Shown piece after piece: positions 20,871-30,515 of a DNA stretch of 43,455 bases (positions are counted from its first letter, which is position 1; each line of letters opens with the position of its first letter). The translations under genes were made by a program, and so were the position numbers. The notes beneath the pieces were generated by a model that searched no databases, was not told the DNA's origin, and was given only the letters and a program-made list of their open reading frames with translations. The stretch comes from Aureobasidium sp. EXF-3400 (lineage: Eukaryota; Ascomycota; Dothideomycetes; Dothideales; Saccotheciaceae), in contig SWBL01000389.1 in the NCBI GenBank assembly GCA_024195585.1, forward strand, positions 1 to 43,455. The letters are read 5' to 3'.

Positions 20871-21104
20871 TCAGATCAATCGGTGTCGCTGTTCTTCCTG
20901 GACTCGAGTCGCCGTTCTTCCTGGACTCGAGTCGCCGCCAGATGAGACTCTTTGCACTCCCATGGCTGACTGTCGAGCCGCATCCAGCCATTCAGCGGTT
21001 GATGGTTTCGGTTTCTTTCCTGGAGTCTGATCGTCATGACCAGATGCGCGCTTCTTGTCCTTTTCCTGGATCTTTTTGATATCATCTCGTGAGCTTTTGG
21101 TCAT
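20871..21104 (-). CDS. Possible small charged protein (77 aa)
   Basis: An open frame from ATG 21104 encodes a Lys/Asp/Ser-rich peptide (MTKSSRDDIKKIQEKDKKRA..., then PSTAEWLDAARQSAMG). The residue mix looks genuine, and a helix is likely in its middle. The C-terminus overlaps a 23-bp tandem duplication. Since 23 is not a multiple of three, the last dozen residues are frame-shifted relative to a single-copy version. The frame also stays open upstream to 21143. No family is recognised. It could be the last exon of a spliced gene or a chance frame. Confidence 0.3.
   Translation of the reverse strand: MTKSSRDDIKKIQEKDKKRASGHDDQTPGKKPKPSTAEWLDAARQSAMGVQRVSSGGDSSPGRTATRVQEEQRHRLI
20885..20930. repeat. 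23-bp tandem duplication
   Basis: Two adjacent 23-bp units (20885-20907 and 20908-20930) differ at one base (GTCGCT versus GTCGCC, each followed by GTTCTTCCTGGACTCGA). The start of a third unit follows (GTCGCCG). Confidence 0.85.
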
Positions 21105-21599
21105 GTCTAAACCCAGTACCTCGCAGCTGAACAGGGACAGCAAGTTCGGCTGATTCTGCTTGTGTATCTAGGTAGCTGCTTCTTCTCGTGTGCAAAGTAG
21201 GTGGGCACAGAGAGATATCTGATCGTGGCTTCGGCCCTTGTCGGCCGAGATGCTCGGACACCGAAGAAATCTACCGTAGGAATATGGCATACACCTTTCC
21301 ATCAAAGAAATCAGGCAGCAGTCATAGACCATCATTGCCAGCAGCAGCAATGGCTTATGCATGAATGTCCAATCGGTAGGTAGGAATTGATCGAGTTCTC
21401 GTCAGGCCACTGTATTGTGCTATCTTCATGTGATGGTGGGAGTCTGGATATAAAACGAGTCGAGGTAGGCGCCATCAACATCCACAACCTCCAAGCTCAC
21501 TCCCTCCTCATCAATCAAGTACTGCTTTGAGTCGTGCTCTTTGCAAATCTCGGCTTGCTTTCACATCCACACTTACCTCAAAATTTTCTGACCAACAAC

Positions 21600-22346
21600 A
21601 TGACCGAACAACAGCAAGCTTCGGGTCCATTCACAGGTATCTGCAATCCAGATCCCAATCCGGAATGGGTAGCCACCGACCAATACACCCTCTCTCACCT
21701 CGATCCCTCAACCGCACACAACAGCACGATTTTGAAAAGCACTCTCGATAATGCGGCAGCCCAAGGTCTGCCTGACATTTACTCATCTCGCACCTTTGCC
21801 AAATTTCTGGCTCTTCAAGCCAAAGCCATCGACGCGAAACACTTTCTTGAAGTTGGCACTCTGGGTGGTTACGCCAGCATATGGCTCACGTCTGAGAATC
21901 CTAACCTCAAGGTCACAACTCTAGAGTACAACCCTCACCATGCCAAAGTTGCCAGAGAGAACATCACCAATGCTGGATTTTCTGATCGGATTACTGTTCA
22001 CGTAGGACCTGGAATGGAGACACTCCCTACCGTCCTTTCCGACATCAACGCTGGAAAGCTGCCCAAATTTGACATGGTCTATGTCGATGCAGACAAGGTG
22101 AATAACTGGAACTATGTCGATACTGCCATCAATGGATGCAGAAAGGGAGCTGTCATCATCGTGGACAACGTCGTCCAGGGTGGACAGATTGCCAGCGGTA
22201 ACGATCTCTCTGACAAGCCGCAGTATGTCACGGGTGCTCGAGAGGTCATTGAGAATGTCGGCAAGGATGAAAGGGTAACTGCTACTGTTATCCAGACTGT
22301 GGAAGAGGGCGGTTACGATGGCTTCCTCTATGCTATTGTCCAATGA
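21600..22346 (+). CDS. SAM-dependent O-methyltransferase, family 3 (CCoAOMT/COMT-like)
   Basis: This single-exon gene encodes 248 aa, the normal length for small cation-dependent O-methyltransferases. Motif I of the SAM-binding Rossmann fold is FLEVGTLGGYASIWL (about residues 81-95), followed by the acidic VTTLEYNPHHAKVARENI. The metal and catechol-type region is VYVDADKVNNWNYVD and IIVDNVVQGG, where Asp...Asp-Asn are the usual divalent-metal ligands. The family methylates hydroxyls of catechols, phenylpropanoid-type compounds or small metabolites; the substrate here is unknown. The start at 21600 is the first ATG of the frame (ACAACATGACC). No biosynthetic-cluster partners (PKS, NRPS, terpene synthase) are nearby, so a stand-alone metabolic or detoxification enzyme is more likely. 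Confidence 0.9.
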   Translation: MTEQQQASGPFTGICNPDPNPEWVATDQYTLSHLDPSTAHNSTILKSTLDNAAAQGLPDIYSSRTFAKFLALQAKAIDAKHFLEVGTLGGYASIWLTSENPNLKVTTLEYNPHHAKVARENITNAGFSDRITVHVGPGMETLPTVLSDINAGKLPKFDMVYVDADKVNNWNYVDTAINGCRKGAVIIVDNVVQGGQIASGNDLSDKPQYVTGAREVIENVGKDERVTATVIQTVEEGGYDGFLYAIVQ

Positions 22347-22752
22347 ACGGACCAAACTGCGCTAGTGTCGATTGAATCGCCATTACCCTTTGCTCATTTT
22401 CCTTGTTCTTCGAATGTCCTACACCATCCAGTCTTTACAGTCTACTTCATGTTTGCTCTTTTCTCTCTTTTTCTTTCTTAATGATGACTTTATTACTCTT
22501 CATTAACCTCAATAAGTACAGAATCAGACTCGTTTTTGAAGCAATGTGGCAATCAGAAACTTTGGTCTGCACCTGTCTACCTTATAAAGTTAATCTAAGC
22601 CTTAGTAGTTTACTGCTTAGCACTTAACAAGTTCTACAAGACTCATGTCTATTGCTGGACAGTCAGTGTTAATGCAACCTCGGTATAGGAGGTCGAAGTT
22701 GTCACATGCTAATGTGTTAATTACGTAAGTTGTAAGGTATACTTAGAATCGA

Positions 22753-22921
22753 ACTATTCTATAAAGGCCTTTCCGACGGTTGTAGGGATATCTATTTATG
22801 CTAATATTGCAGCAGTGTGTAGCGCAAGATACTTACTCTAGATAGACATGAAAAGTTGTCAAGTGTAGTAGAGAGTTAGAAAAGGAGTTAATAGAAAAGT
22901 ACTAGGCCTTTATAAAATAGT
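22753..22921. mobile_element. MITE-like 169-bp element with 18-bp terminal inverted repeats
   Basis: The left end reads ACTATTCTATAAAGGCCT (22753-22770). The right end, AGGCCTTTATAAAATAGT (22904-22921), is its reverse complement with one mismatch. The 133-bp interior is AT-rich and non-coding. No clear target-site duplication is seen, so element boundaries may differ slightly or the copy is old. Confidence 0.45.
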
Positions 22922-24178
22922 AGTGTATCGTCTTTAATAACCATTAAAGTATTTAAAAGACCAAGTTCGAATCTCTTGTTAGCCGGCTGCTTGCTTTCTA
23001 ACCCTCTGTAGGACTTCTGACTCTTGACACACCATTTCCCATCGATCGTGAGGGTCCTGTTGATGTCTCCCAAACTCTCGAATGCTTGAGAGCCTGGACT
23101 GACATCAACTTCTTGCACTGCGACTGACCTGTCTAGATATGGTAAAGGCATAACACCAGTATAGGCATTTTTGGTAATTTTGTACGCCAACTGGCGCATA
23201 CTGCGTGTCCAGACTCTTCACACATCCTGGGACGCACCTCGAAGATCCAGTGCAAAGTCGGGATCGTTGTCCGTGGCGTCAAGGATATCTTGTCTGATAC
23301 ACCTTACTCTTGTACTAGTAGAGACGCACATCTCCGTCATGTAGCAAAAGCGTAATGGATCCCGAACCATAGGCTCTATCACAACACATCCTGGACCGTG
23401 TGATGACCAAGTTATGTGGTGATGAAGGAGGTGATAATCAGGAAAAGGATTCTCCGTAGGGTAATTGACCCAATGCAAAAGCTGAGATGAAGGTTGAATA
23501 AGTGGGCTTTTTATCGGCATTGTTTACGTTGTTAACTGATCTCCAGTAGCTTGCAAAGGAAGGACATTGATGTCTAAGACATCCTTAAAGTGATCAACAT
23601 ACAGCCACCTATACATAATTTCAAGATGGCTGGTATCCCCCATAAAGCAAGGTCGATGCATAAGCTCTTCTCGTTGCTGCTCCAGTTGTATATTCACCGC
23701 CTCCCATAGCATATTATGTTGGTCCAAAAGCCGAAAGCGCTCTGAGCGAGTAGCGTCAGACTTGCCTCTGAAGTGCCCACAATGAACAGCAAAGAGAATG
23801 GCGCTGCCTGCGAATCTCTTTTGTCAATGGTCACAAGAAACATCAGACAATGCCCAGTCGTCGCTAGCGTGGAAAAGGTCCCAATGAGTTGCAAAGTCGA
23901 GCAGCAACATGTCCGCCGCATCGCAGTGGGAGCATTTGAATCTGTGATCAGGCTGAAAGCTCTGCAGCTTTGATCGGTGGGCATTTGGGCATGTGATACA
24001 TCGTGAGATGATGGTCGCTGATGGCACCGTATCCGCAATTTGTAGGACAAAGGACCATATTGTTCTGCTTGCCAAAGGCAATTCCGTGTTTGTCATCGTC
24101 AAGGTGCTTGTAGACAGTTCCTATGTCAATCCCAACGGTGAAGACCTTACACCCAGCACTTGAAAACCGAAGGAACAT
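22888..24178 (-). pseudogene. Decayed C2H2-zinc-finger-type gene with in-frame stops
   Basis: Four consecutive minus-strand open segments lie in the same frame over 1.2 kb (24102 down to 22888). They are separated by single stop codons at 23824-23826 (TGA), 23524-23526 (TAA) and 23218-23220 (TGA). Each stop could arise from CGA or CAA by one C-to-T change. The most upstream part, 23948-24178, continues in a neighbouring frame, implying one indel. The peptide has a canonical C-x2-C-x12-H-x4-H finger (KCSHCDAADMLLLDFATHW...H) and a second Cys/His-rich stretch (CPTNCGYGAISDHH). Further blocks look like true protein (QHNMLWEAVNIQLEQQREEL, MYRWLYVDHFKDVLDINVLP). The splice sites I tried do not remove the stops in frame. 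I do not recognise the family. Confidence 0.45.
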
Positions 24179-24238
24179 TAGTCGAGCGGCTCGCTAGAAC
24201 AGCACAATCACTCGGTATTTGATGCTGGAGCAAACGAC

Positions 24239-24600
24239 ACTCGTGCTTTGCATCTGTAGCTTCTAGTGCCTTGTCGTCACCGCAAGCGATGTTATGTAGT
24301 CATGTCGACATCAACCTAGCTGTCGATTGTACTTACCTGGCTTTGAACTAACCCTACCTGCAAAAGAATCGTGACTTGTGCCTTGCATCCATAGCTCTGA
24401 ACATTATGTCGACAACACGAGCGATTTGACGGGCTCATCTCGACACCAACCGAGCTGTCGATTATAGTTACCTGGCTCTAGACTGCCTTTCCCTTAAAAG
24501 AATCGTAACTTGTGCATTACGTCCGTAGCTTATAACACCTTACCGACAACACGAGCGTGTCGATAAAGAGCAATGTCGACATCGACCCGGCTGTCGAACG
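24239..24600. repeat. 135/136-bp tandem repeat, about 2.6 copies
   Basis: The unit begins (G/C)TCGACAYCRACC..GCTGTCGA at 24304, 24439 and 24575, giving periods of 135 and 136. The second half of the unit (ACTYGTGC...GTAGCT...) is also present at 24239-24303, before the first full copy. The copies are diverged by roughly a quarter of positions, so the array is old. No coding frame is maintained through it. Confidence 0.75.
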
Positions 24601-25118
24601 TTGGTCGCATGGTCGTCTTCGTAGATAGCAGAGAAGGCAAGATCCTCGTACGTGGCGGAGAAGGTCAGGTCCTCGTCGCTGAAGCTGGCGTCGGTGCAGC
24701 AGAAGCTGGTGGCGCGCTTGGAGCGGTTTTTTACTGCGCAAATGTCTATTATATAGGGCCTTGCTTCGTATGAACGATATGCCGATATTGCAATCATCGT
24801 CTCCCACAAAAACCCGCAGTCATCACATATAGCTATAAACATACACAGTCATTTTCAGAAAACGAGATGAGTCCTCAGAGACCCCGAACATCCAGTGTGA
24901 AAAGGGCGATTGGCAACAGCAAGCAAGAAGAAAAAAAGATGTGACGGCTTGCCACATAGAATTGTACATCTATATACAAAAATCCCGGGTATCGGAATAG
25001 CAACAAAAAAGAGGCGCCTTATCCTTTTCAAAGTATCTTGATCGAACCAAAAATAAACGCCTTGGCAATGGTTTTCCTTTTCTCCATTTGTGGTTTTCAT
25101 TCATCCATTTCAGTTCTT

Positions 25119-26354
25119 TTATGCGTCGGCAGACTTCTTGGCCATCTCGAGAACACCCTCGAAGGTCTTGTTGCCACCAATGAAACCAGAGGCGTGCACG
25201 AAGACACAGCCGGGAACACCAGAGACCTTGCTCAGCTCCTCGTCTCTAACACCCTTCCAGGCATCGGGCATGTCCTTGCGGTTCTCGAAGCTGCCAGACT
25301 CGCGGCTGACGGAGCGGATACGCCATTTGCTGTCGGCCTCGCCGCTTTCGGCGAACAGGACGTAAAGAACGGAACCCTCGGTGGAAGTCTCCTTCTCGAG
25401 GGCGTAAAGGTGGTCGGCCCATGGGCAACCCTCGGGACGGTGGGGGACAACCATGATGCGACCCTTGTCGTCGTACTTGAAGCGGTCACCAAAGGCCTGC
25501 TTGACGACGGCGCGAGCAGGCAACCATGAGTGGAACTTGTCCATCATTTCAGAGATGAATTGGTCGCCGCAGAACTGAGAAGCCTTAAGGAAACGCTCAT
25601 CCTCCTCGGCCTGTGCTTCGACAGGAGATTTTGTGGTGCCATCGGAGGTCAAAGGGACAGAGATGCCGCCTTCGGTGCTGACACCCTCGGTGCTGAGGGA
25701 GTGCTTGGCTACAGCGACGGGAGCGGGGTGCGAGTAGTTGAGACGGTTGACGACGGAAGCGATGCTGAAGCCGCGGTCGGAGAACTTCTTCTCGATGCCA
25801 GCCTTGCGGAGAGCAGTGGGGTCGTAGGCGGAGACACCGTTGTCGTTGGCATCGAAGGCCTCGATAAAGTCATCGTACAGCTTTTGGTAGAGCAATTCGG
25901 CATCGGCTGAATCCTTATCAAGACCGGTGCAGGCGCAGATGATATCCTTGCCGTAGTGCATGTAGACCAGACCGGCGGACGAGAGCTTGGTGGAGTGGTT
26001 GGGGAAGGTGGTGGTGAACTCGCGCTGGTGGTGGTCGTAGCGCTTGGCCTCATCATCGTAGACACCACCAACGTCGACGACGGTGTGACAGGGAGCGAGC
26101 TTTTCGGGATCGCGGGTACGGACGAGGGTGCTGTTAGAGTATGTGGGAAGCAGGCGCAACAGGTAGACGGCCAGAGCCTCGTCGGCGTGGAAGTGGCCGC
26201 TGTGGGTTCCGATGAGAGGACCTGACATCTTGACTCTTTTCGCTGCTGACATGTATTGACGTGTGAGAGTAGAGGTGGACACGAATGATGGTATGTGGTG
26301 AATTGAGCAGATGAATCGGAGGGATGATGGAAGAATTGCTCGTGGCAGAAACAT
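25119..26354 (-). CDS. MYG1: MYG1 family exonuclease (UPF0160), likely dual-targeted
   Basis: MYG1 is a conserved DHH-like 3'-5' RNA exonuclease reported in nucleus/nucleolus and mitochondria. From ATG 26354 the protein is 411 aa in one exon. The first 34 residues (MFLPRAILPSSLRFICSI...) contain Arg, Ser and hydrophobics but no acids, which is typical of a mitochondrial presequence. In-frame ATGs at 26252 (MSAAKR) and 26228 (MSGPLIGTHSGHFHADEA) would give the form lacking it. Catalytic-type motifs are GTHSGHFHADEALAVYLLR, VVDVGGVYDDE and YDHHQREF. The C-terminal part (PEGCPWADHLYALE, GCVFVHASGFIGGNKTFEG) is also family-typical. The insertion with STEGVSTEGG near residue 240 is low complexity. 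The identification is strong; the choice of start is not certain. Confidence 0.93.
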   Translation of the reverse strand: MFLPRAILPSSLRFICSIHHIPSFVSTSTLTRQYMSAAKRVKMSGPLIGTHSGHFHADEALAVYLLRLLPTYSNSTLVRTRDPEKLAPCHTVVDVGGVYDDEAKRYDHHQREFTTTFPNHSTKLSSAGLVYMHYGKDIICACTGLDKDSADAELLYQKLYDDFIEAFDANDNGVSAYDPTALRKAGIEKKFSDRGFSIASVVNRLNYSHPAPVAVAKHSLSTEGVSTEGGISVPLTSDGTTKSPVEAQAEEDERFLKASQFCGDQFISEMMDKFHSWLPARAVVKQAFGDRFKYDDKGRIMVVPHRPEGCPWADHLYALEKETSTEGSVLYVLFAESGEADSKWRIRSVSRESGSFENRKDMPDAWKGVRDEELSKVSGVPGCVFVHASGFIGGNKTFEGVLEMAKKSADA

Positions 26355-29300
26355 CAACAGTGGAGCTTGAACATTTTCAATTGCGGAGCTTTGCTGACCT
26401 TGCCTCCACCATGAATGCGGCCCTGCGGATCTATCCGCACCTCCGTTTGGCAATTTGTGATCCTCGATTACAATGTGTCTTTCTTCATTCTCCTGAGAGG
26501 AGCATTTTGGGAGAGACAAACGACCTCCTTGGACGTCTTGAATATCCGCCAGAATGTCTGAAAGATTATGCAGCGCTGATCGCCTGTGTCTCGGCCTCGA
26601 GCTTGAGCTGCTCCTTGATATTTACATGCCGCCCGGACGACCCTGCCCACATCTATCACTCTACACGTGCAGCTCCAGCGACGTTGTACATCTGACCCAC
26701 TGAGTGCCCTTGTCCCTGTGTCTCTGATTTGATCGGCTTGAAGATAGATAGTCACCTCCAAGAAAGCCGTGTGTATGCGATCTCGAGTGTAGGCGCTTCA
26801 TGCTTGCTAGTAGCTTCAGTCCGTCCTCGACCTCGAACTACGGATAGCCGACCGTCGATCTCAAGTTGTCTGCAAGCTGTTCACGTTGGGTGGTTGAGAT
26901 CAGATGAATGTGGTGCGGTAGGAACTACCAGATCCGAAGTTATACTTTTTGCTAACAAGTTAGCACTGCTGATTATCACTGCTTACGATGCCTCCTGCGA
27001 GCGATTTGTGTACGAATCAGAACCCCCTTTGCATCTGCACAGCGTGTCCAGAATAACAAGACAAAATCATCTAGGCTATAGTCTGCGAACATCAGATTAT
27101 GACGTGCATCGTGTCATTGCGTTCGTGTCGGCTCAGAGTTTCCTCTTGCATTTCCGTAATCTTGGAGCGCTATCATCTGATACGACGACTCATACGAGAG
27201 GCTGGCAAGCTGGGGTTGCACGGCAATTACTTTCTTTTGATCCTACTGAAAGAACCTGAATGAGTCTGGTCTCTGCATTAGCTAGCTCTGACATCCTTGG
27301 CGATGCATTGTGCTAGGCAACCGACGATTACCTGCCGGCCTGGATATGCAAGCTGTTGTTGTGTTTCTGGCTCCTGAGAGAAGACGTGCATTTACCCAAA
27401 ACGACCAGTCCATGGGACGTCAGAATCGATTTTTTAGTTCGATCAAATAGGCCCAAGTATGCTGTCAAGGAATGAACGCCTGTTCAAACCTTCTCTTGCG
27501 CGGGTTCAACTAAGCGCAAAGTATGTGATCAACTCTGCAAAAAAGATCAGTTCATTAAGTGTCGACCACTGTCAACGCCATGCGGCTCTCAGTTATCCTC
27601 AGCAGAGCCCAGCTCGCTTCTCAGCCAGCCGCTCGCTGTGCCTGAACACCAATGGTGTGCTCCAGGCTTTCAAGAATCACTGGCCGTTAGTATGAATGCT
27701 ATTCCGGGCCGGTTCCGGAAATGCATTCGTCTCGAGGGCTTTCCCGCTCTCTTCCAGACGGCCATTGGACTTGCCCTACAACAATTCTGTGTCTGAGTCT
27801 TGAATAATGGAACGAACAGTAGAGAAAGTGGTCGATGCAACACACGGCCGTAATTTACAGAGTGGCTGGATGAATGATCTAGGAGACGGCTTCCCAACCA
27901 CCTGTCTTGGGTAGTCTGTATTCTGCTGTGATCAATGCTCAGTCATGGCCTGGCGTAGAATCAAACATCTCGAGTTTCATGTCCTAGATGCGTCTCCGTT
28001 TAATGTCAAGGAAATCTAGAGCAAGGTCGAGGAGCCTTCGACATCTGAGGACGCCGACGTTTCACAAACGACTGAACATCTTTCAGTCTTCGAGCAAATT
28101 GCGACAAAGAGACCAGAGCTCCTGAGTATTTGGACTCATGAAGGTTGGACACGATATACCTTCGTGTTCATACCAAGCAGGGCAAGCACACGCAAAACCC
28201 GAGTCTTTCCGATATCCATTCAACGATAGCGAAACCTAACAACCCCATATTTGGTGTCATGCTTTCTGGCGTGAGGTTGATATTAGTAAACAGATGCAAC
28301 GTTGCAGTATTGAACAACAAATTCCGAGTAGGATTTGAGCACGATCATACGGGCTCTCACCACGTCTCGTGCCTCGTAGGCGCAGCAAACGAATGTCATT
28401 TGTCTTGATCCGGGAGCAAGCAGATAGGTCAATAACGCTCAGATCGGAGAGATGGCCGTGGTGTTGGCCGTTCACGTGCGGGACGCCCGGCTAAAACGCG
28501 AGTCGACAAAGGAAGGTCCCTCGGAACGTCAAGTCGGCAGCGCGCTCACCCCGTACTGTAACCCCGTGGCGGTAAGCTTGGGTAGCAAGCGTCGGCCATA
28601 CAGCGGAGGAAGTGTGCACCGAAGGAGGGATTCGTTTCCCTGCTGTGTGGTTTAGCGATTCACTTGGTTCCTGCCGACGTGGAAGGAAGCTCTAAGAGAC
28701 GCGGCTTACTCGAGTAGGGAAAGCTCTCGGGAATATCTCGAAGCACGGTCATGGCGCACTTAAGAAGCGAGCTAGCTGATTATGCTTGTTCTGGCGCAAG
28801 GACGAGGGCCGCCGGCGCGGCACCACCGATTCCGCTCTGCAAACCAGCGGGCCCTTCACGAGTCAAGGAAACATATCAAGCAGTGCAGATCAATACCGCC
28901 ATCGCCAATGTACTCACATGTCTATTGGGTACCTTTCGATGCTGACATCCTTACTGATGGCGTAAACCTGAATCCGAAAGTGTTTGGTCAGGCATTTCGA
29001 AATGGTGGCAGGGACCATCTTGTAGACCATGAGTCGAAATTCATGGCTGTTGTTCGGCGCACCTGCCATCGCTTAAACACCAATGCAGGTGATCGATTTA
29101 GGTTTGACCTGACTGACAGGGTTGACCGTGATGCTCAGGGCTTGGTACAAATCATGTTGAAGAGAGAAAGGTTTTACGAGCAGGCAGACTGTGACCCTTT
29201 GTGTTTGCGAGCTGGAATGCGAATGCGACGGACTCTGATAACGAATCGCCAAGGGCCCGAACAAGCGATACCATGTATGTTGGCACCGAACCAGACCGAC

Positions 29301-30515
29301 TTGAGAGCGGAAGCTGTCGGAGAAGTTAGCAATTGCTCGAGCCGAACTGCTTCGGACGTTGTCGTTGGAAAATCGCGCGGTCATTTTATCCGAGGCCAAG
29401 AGCGGCTCAGATTATCTTGTGCAAGCGCAGCCGCGAGAAGATTGATACAGAATTTCTGCTCTGTGGCGTAAAATGCACACCTGCATAGAGAGATGGGACG
29501 ATTGCGAGACAGAAAGAAAGTTGATAGACAGGATCTGCTTCTGGTACAACGTGCTCAAGAGGATCCGAAACGGAGAGCTGATGGTCGCAAAGAGTGGAAA
29601 GCCACGAAAGTCAAAGCAGGGAGACGCAACGACTTGGCGACTGTTTAGGAAAGGTGCGATATAGTGAGAGGAGGGCTCGTCGAATGACGTGGGCTTTAAA
29701 AAAGTGGTTATGGCGCGCTTCCGAAGCCGTGCTTCTGAGGCGTTGAGACTCCCTCGAGCTCATCATTCGATTAGTGAAAGGTTCCCAATCGCTTTGCGCG
29801 AGCATCTTGCGAGTCTGTACTGTTTGTCATCACTGGCAGTCTGCGGAAGGCCTCTGCTTCTTCTTCCTCGTCCACTCTAGAGCAGTTAGAAGTCATCAAG
29901 CGACCCGCTTTCTCTTGTGTTGAGACCCCTCGTGTGCTTGACAGATCAGATCCACCGCTCGGGTTCCTGGTCCACACGGATCTAATCCATCAGCCAGCCC
30001 GTGCACTGATTGTTCAAGGCAATCAGCATCATCGTCAGTTGAAGCGACTCCAGCATCTATCGCGTCAGGGCGCGTTCTTACAGAGATATAGACAAGTTCC
30101 TTCGTTGACGTCCTTGAGGTTGGCTTCTGCAGGCTTTTGTACCTACTCGAACGGACAGCAAGCTTTTTTTTCAGATTTGCGACAGGCGCTTGGCAGCTAT
30201 CTTTGCACAAAACGGACTTTTCGGCAACAGATTTTGCGCGGCCGTTTTCCTCGACGCACCGCAGCATTGGAGTAACGCATTGCCCTCGAGCTGCCCACTC
30301 CTTCTACTCGACTTTTGATTGCCTGGTCCTTTCCGTGTTTGGAGCTCGGTCTGGCTTGAGTTTTGACAACTGGTCGCTCTTGCCTACTCTACAAGCCTTT
30401 GTCTGGCAACCTCGCAACTGACCTGCTCCACATCTGTGTTCTTGTGCCCGCCAGATGCTCTCGCCCTGAGCGCCCCATTATTTCCCCAAACCACGACATC
30501 ATTGGCATCTTCAAT
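26355..30515. other. 4.1-kb spacer upstream of the transcription-factor gene
   Basis: This is the largest gap in the window, between divergent genes. Several medium open frames exist (e.g. 26729-27259 and 28782-29471, plus strand). None has recognisable motifs, and competing frames on the other strand are as long. The part from 28782 to 29471 has the most protein-like composition (for example VFGQAFRNGGRDHLVDHESK) and might be a gene relic. The 600 bp before 30516 are pyrimidine-rich and probably the long leader of the transcription-factor mRNA. No repeats or RNA genes were recognised. Confidence 0.4.

Larger units (their letters stand above)
20581..21599. other. Spacer with a possible small minus-strand gene
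   Basis: This 1-kb region lies between two plus-strand genes. Apart from the candidate minus-strand frame at 20871-21104 and the 23-bp tandem duplication at 20885, it shows only the putative leader of the methyltransferase gene (from about 21440). Confidence 0.4.
22347..25118. other. Gene-poor decayed island
   Basis: This is 2.8 kb without an intact gene. The left part (22600-23000) is clearly AT-rich with many TpA steps, compatible with repeat-induced point mutation. It contains a MITE-like inverted-repeat element (22753-22921), a minus-strand pseudogene (22888-24178) and a 135-bp tandem repeat (24239-24600). The last 270 bp are the MYG1 3' flank. Confidence 0.6.

Noticed and set aside
22921..22980. 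A-box and B-box-like motifs at near-tRNA spacing (TAGTGTATCG...AGTTCGAATC), suggesting a tRNA-derived SINE or decayed tRNA
   Set aside because: Neither D, anticodon nor T stems pair; only two base pairs form in the T arm. Too weak to annotate.
24540..24842. Minus-strand frame with an internal repeat (DLTFSATYED / DLAFSAIYED)
   Set aside because: The repeat is short, the frame overlaps the tandem DNA repeat, and no start, splice or family support was found.
28782..29471. 229-codon plus-strand open frame in the 4.1-kb spacer
   Set aside because: No recognised motif, Arg/Cys-rich ends, and a competing minus-strand frame of over 100 codons in the same place. Kept only as a possible relic in the spacer entry.
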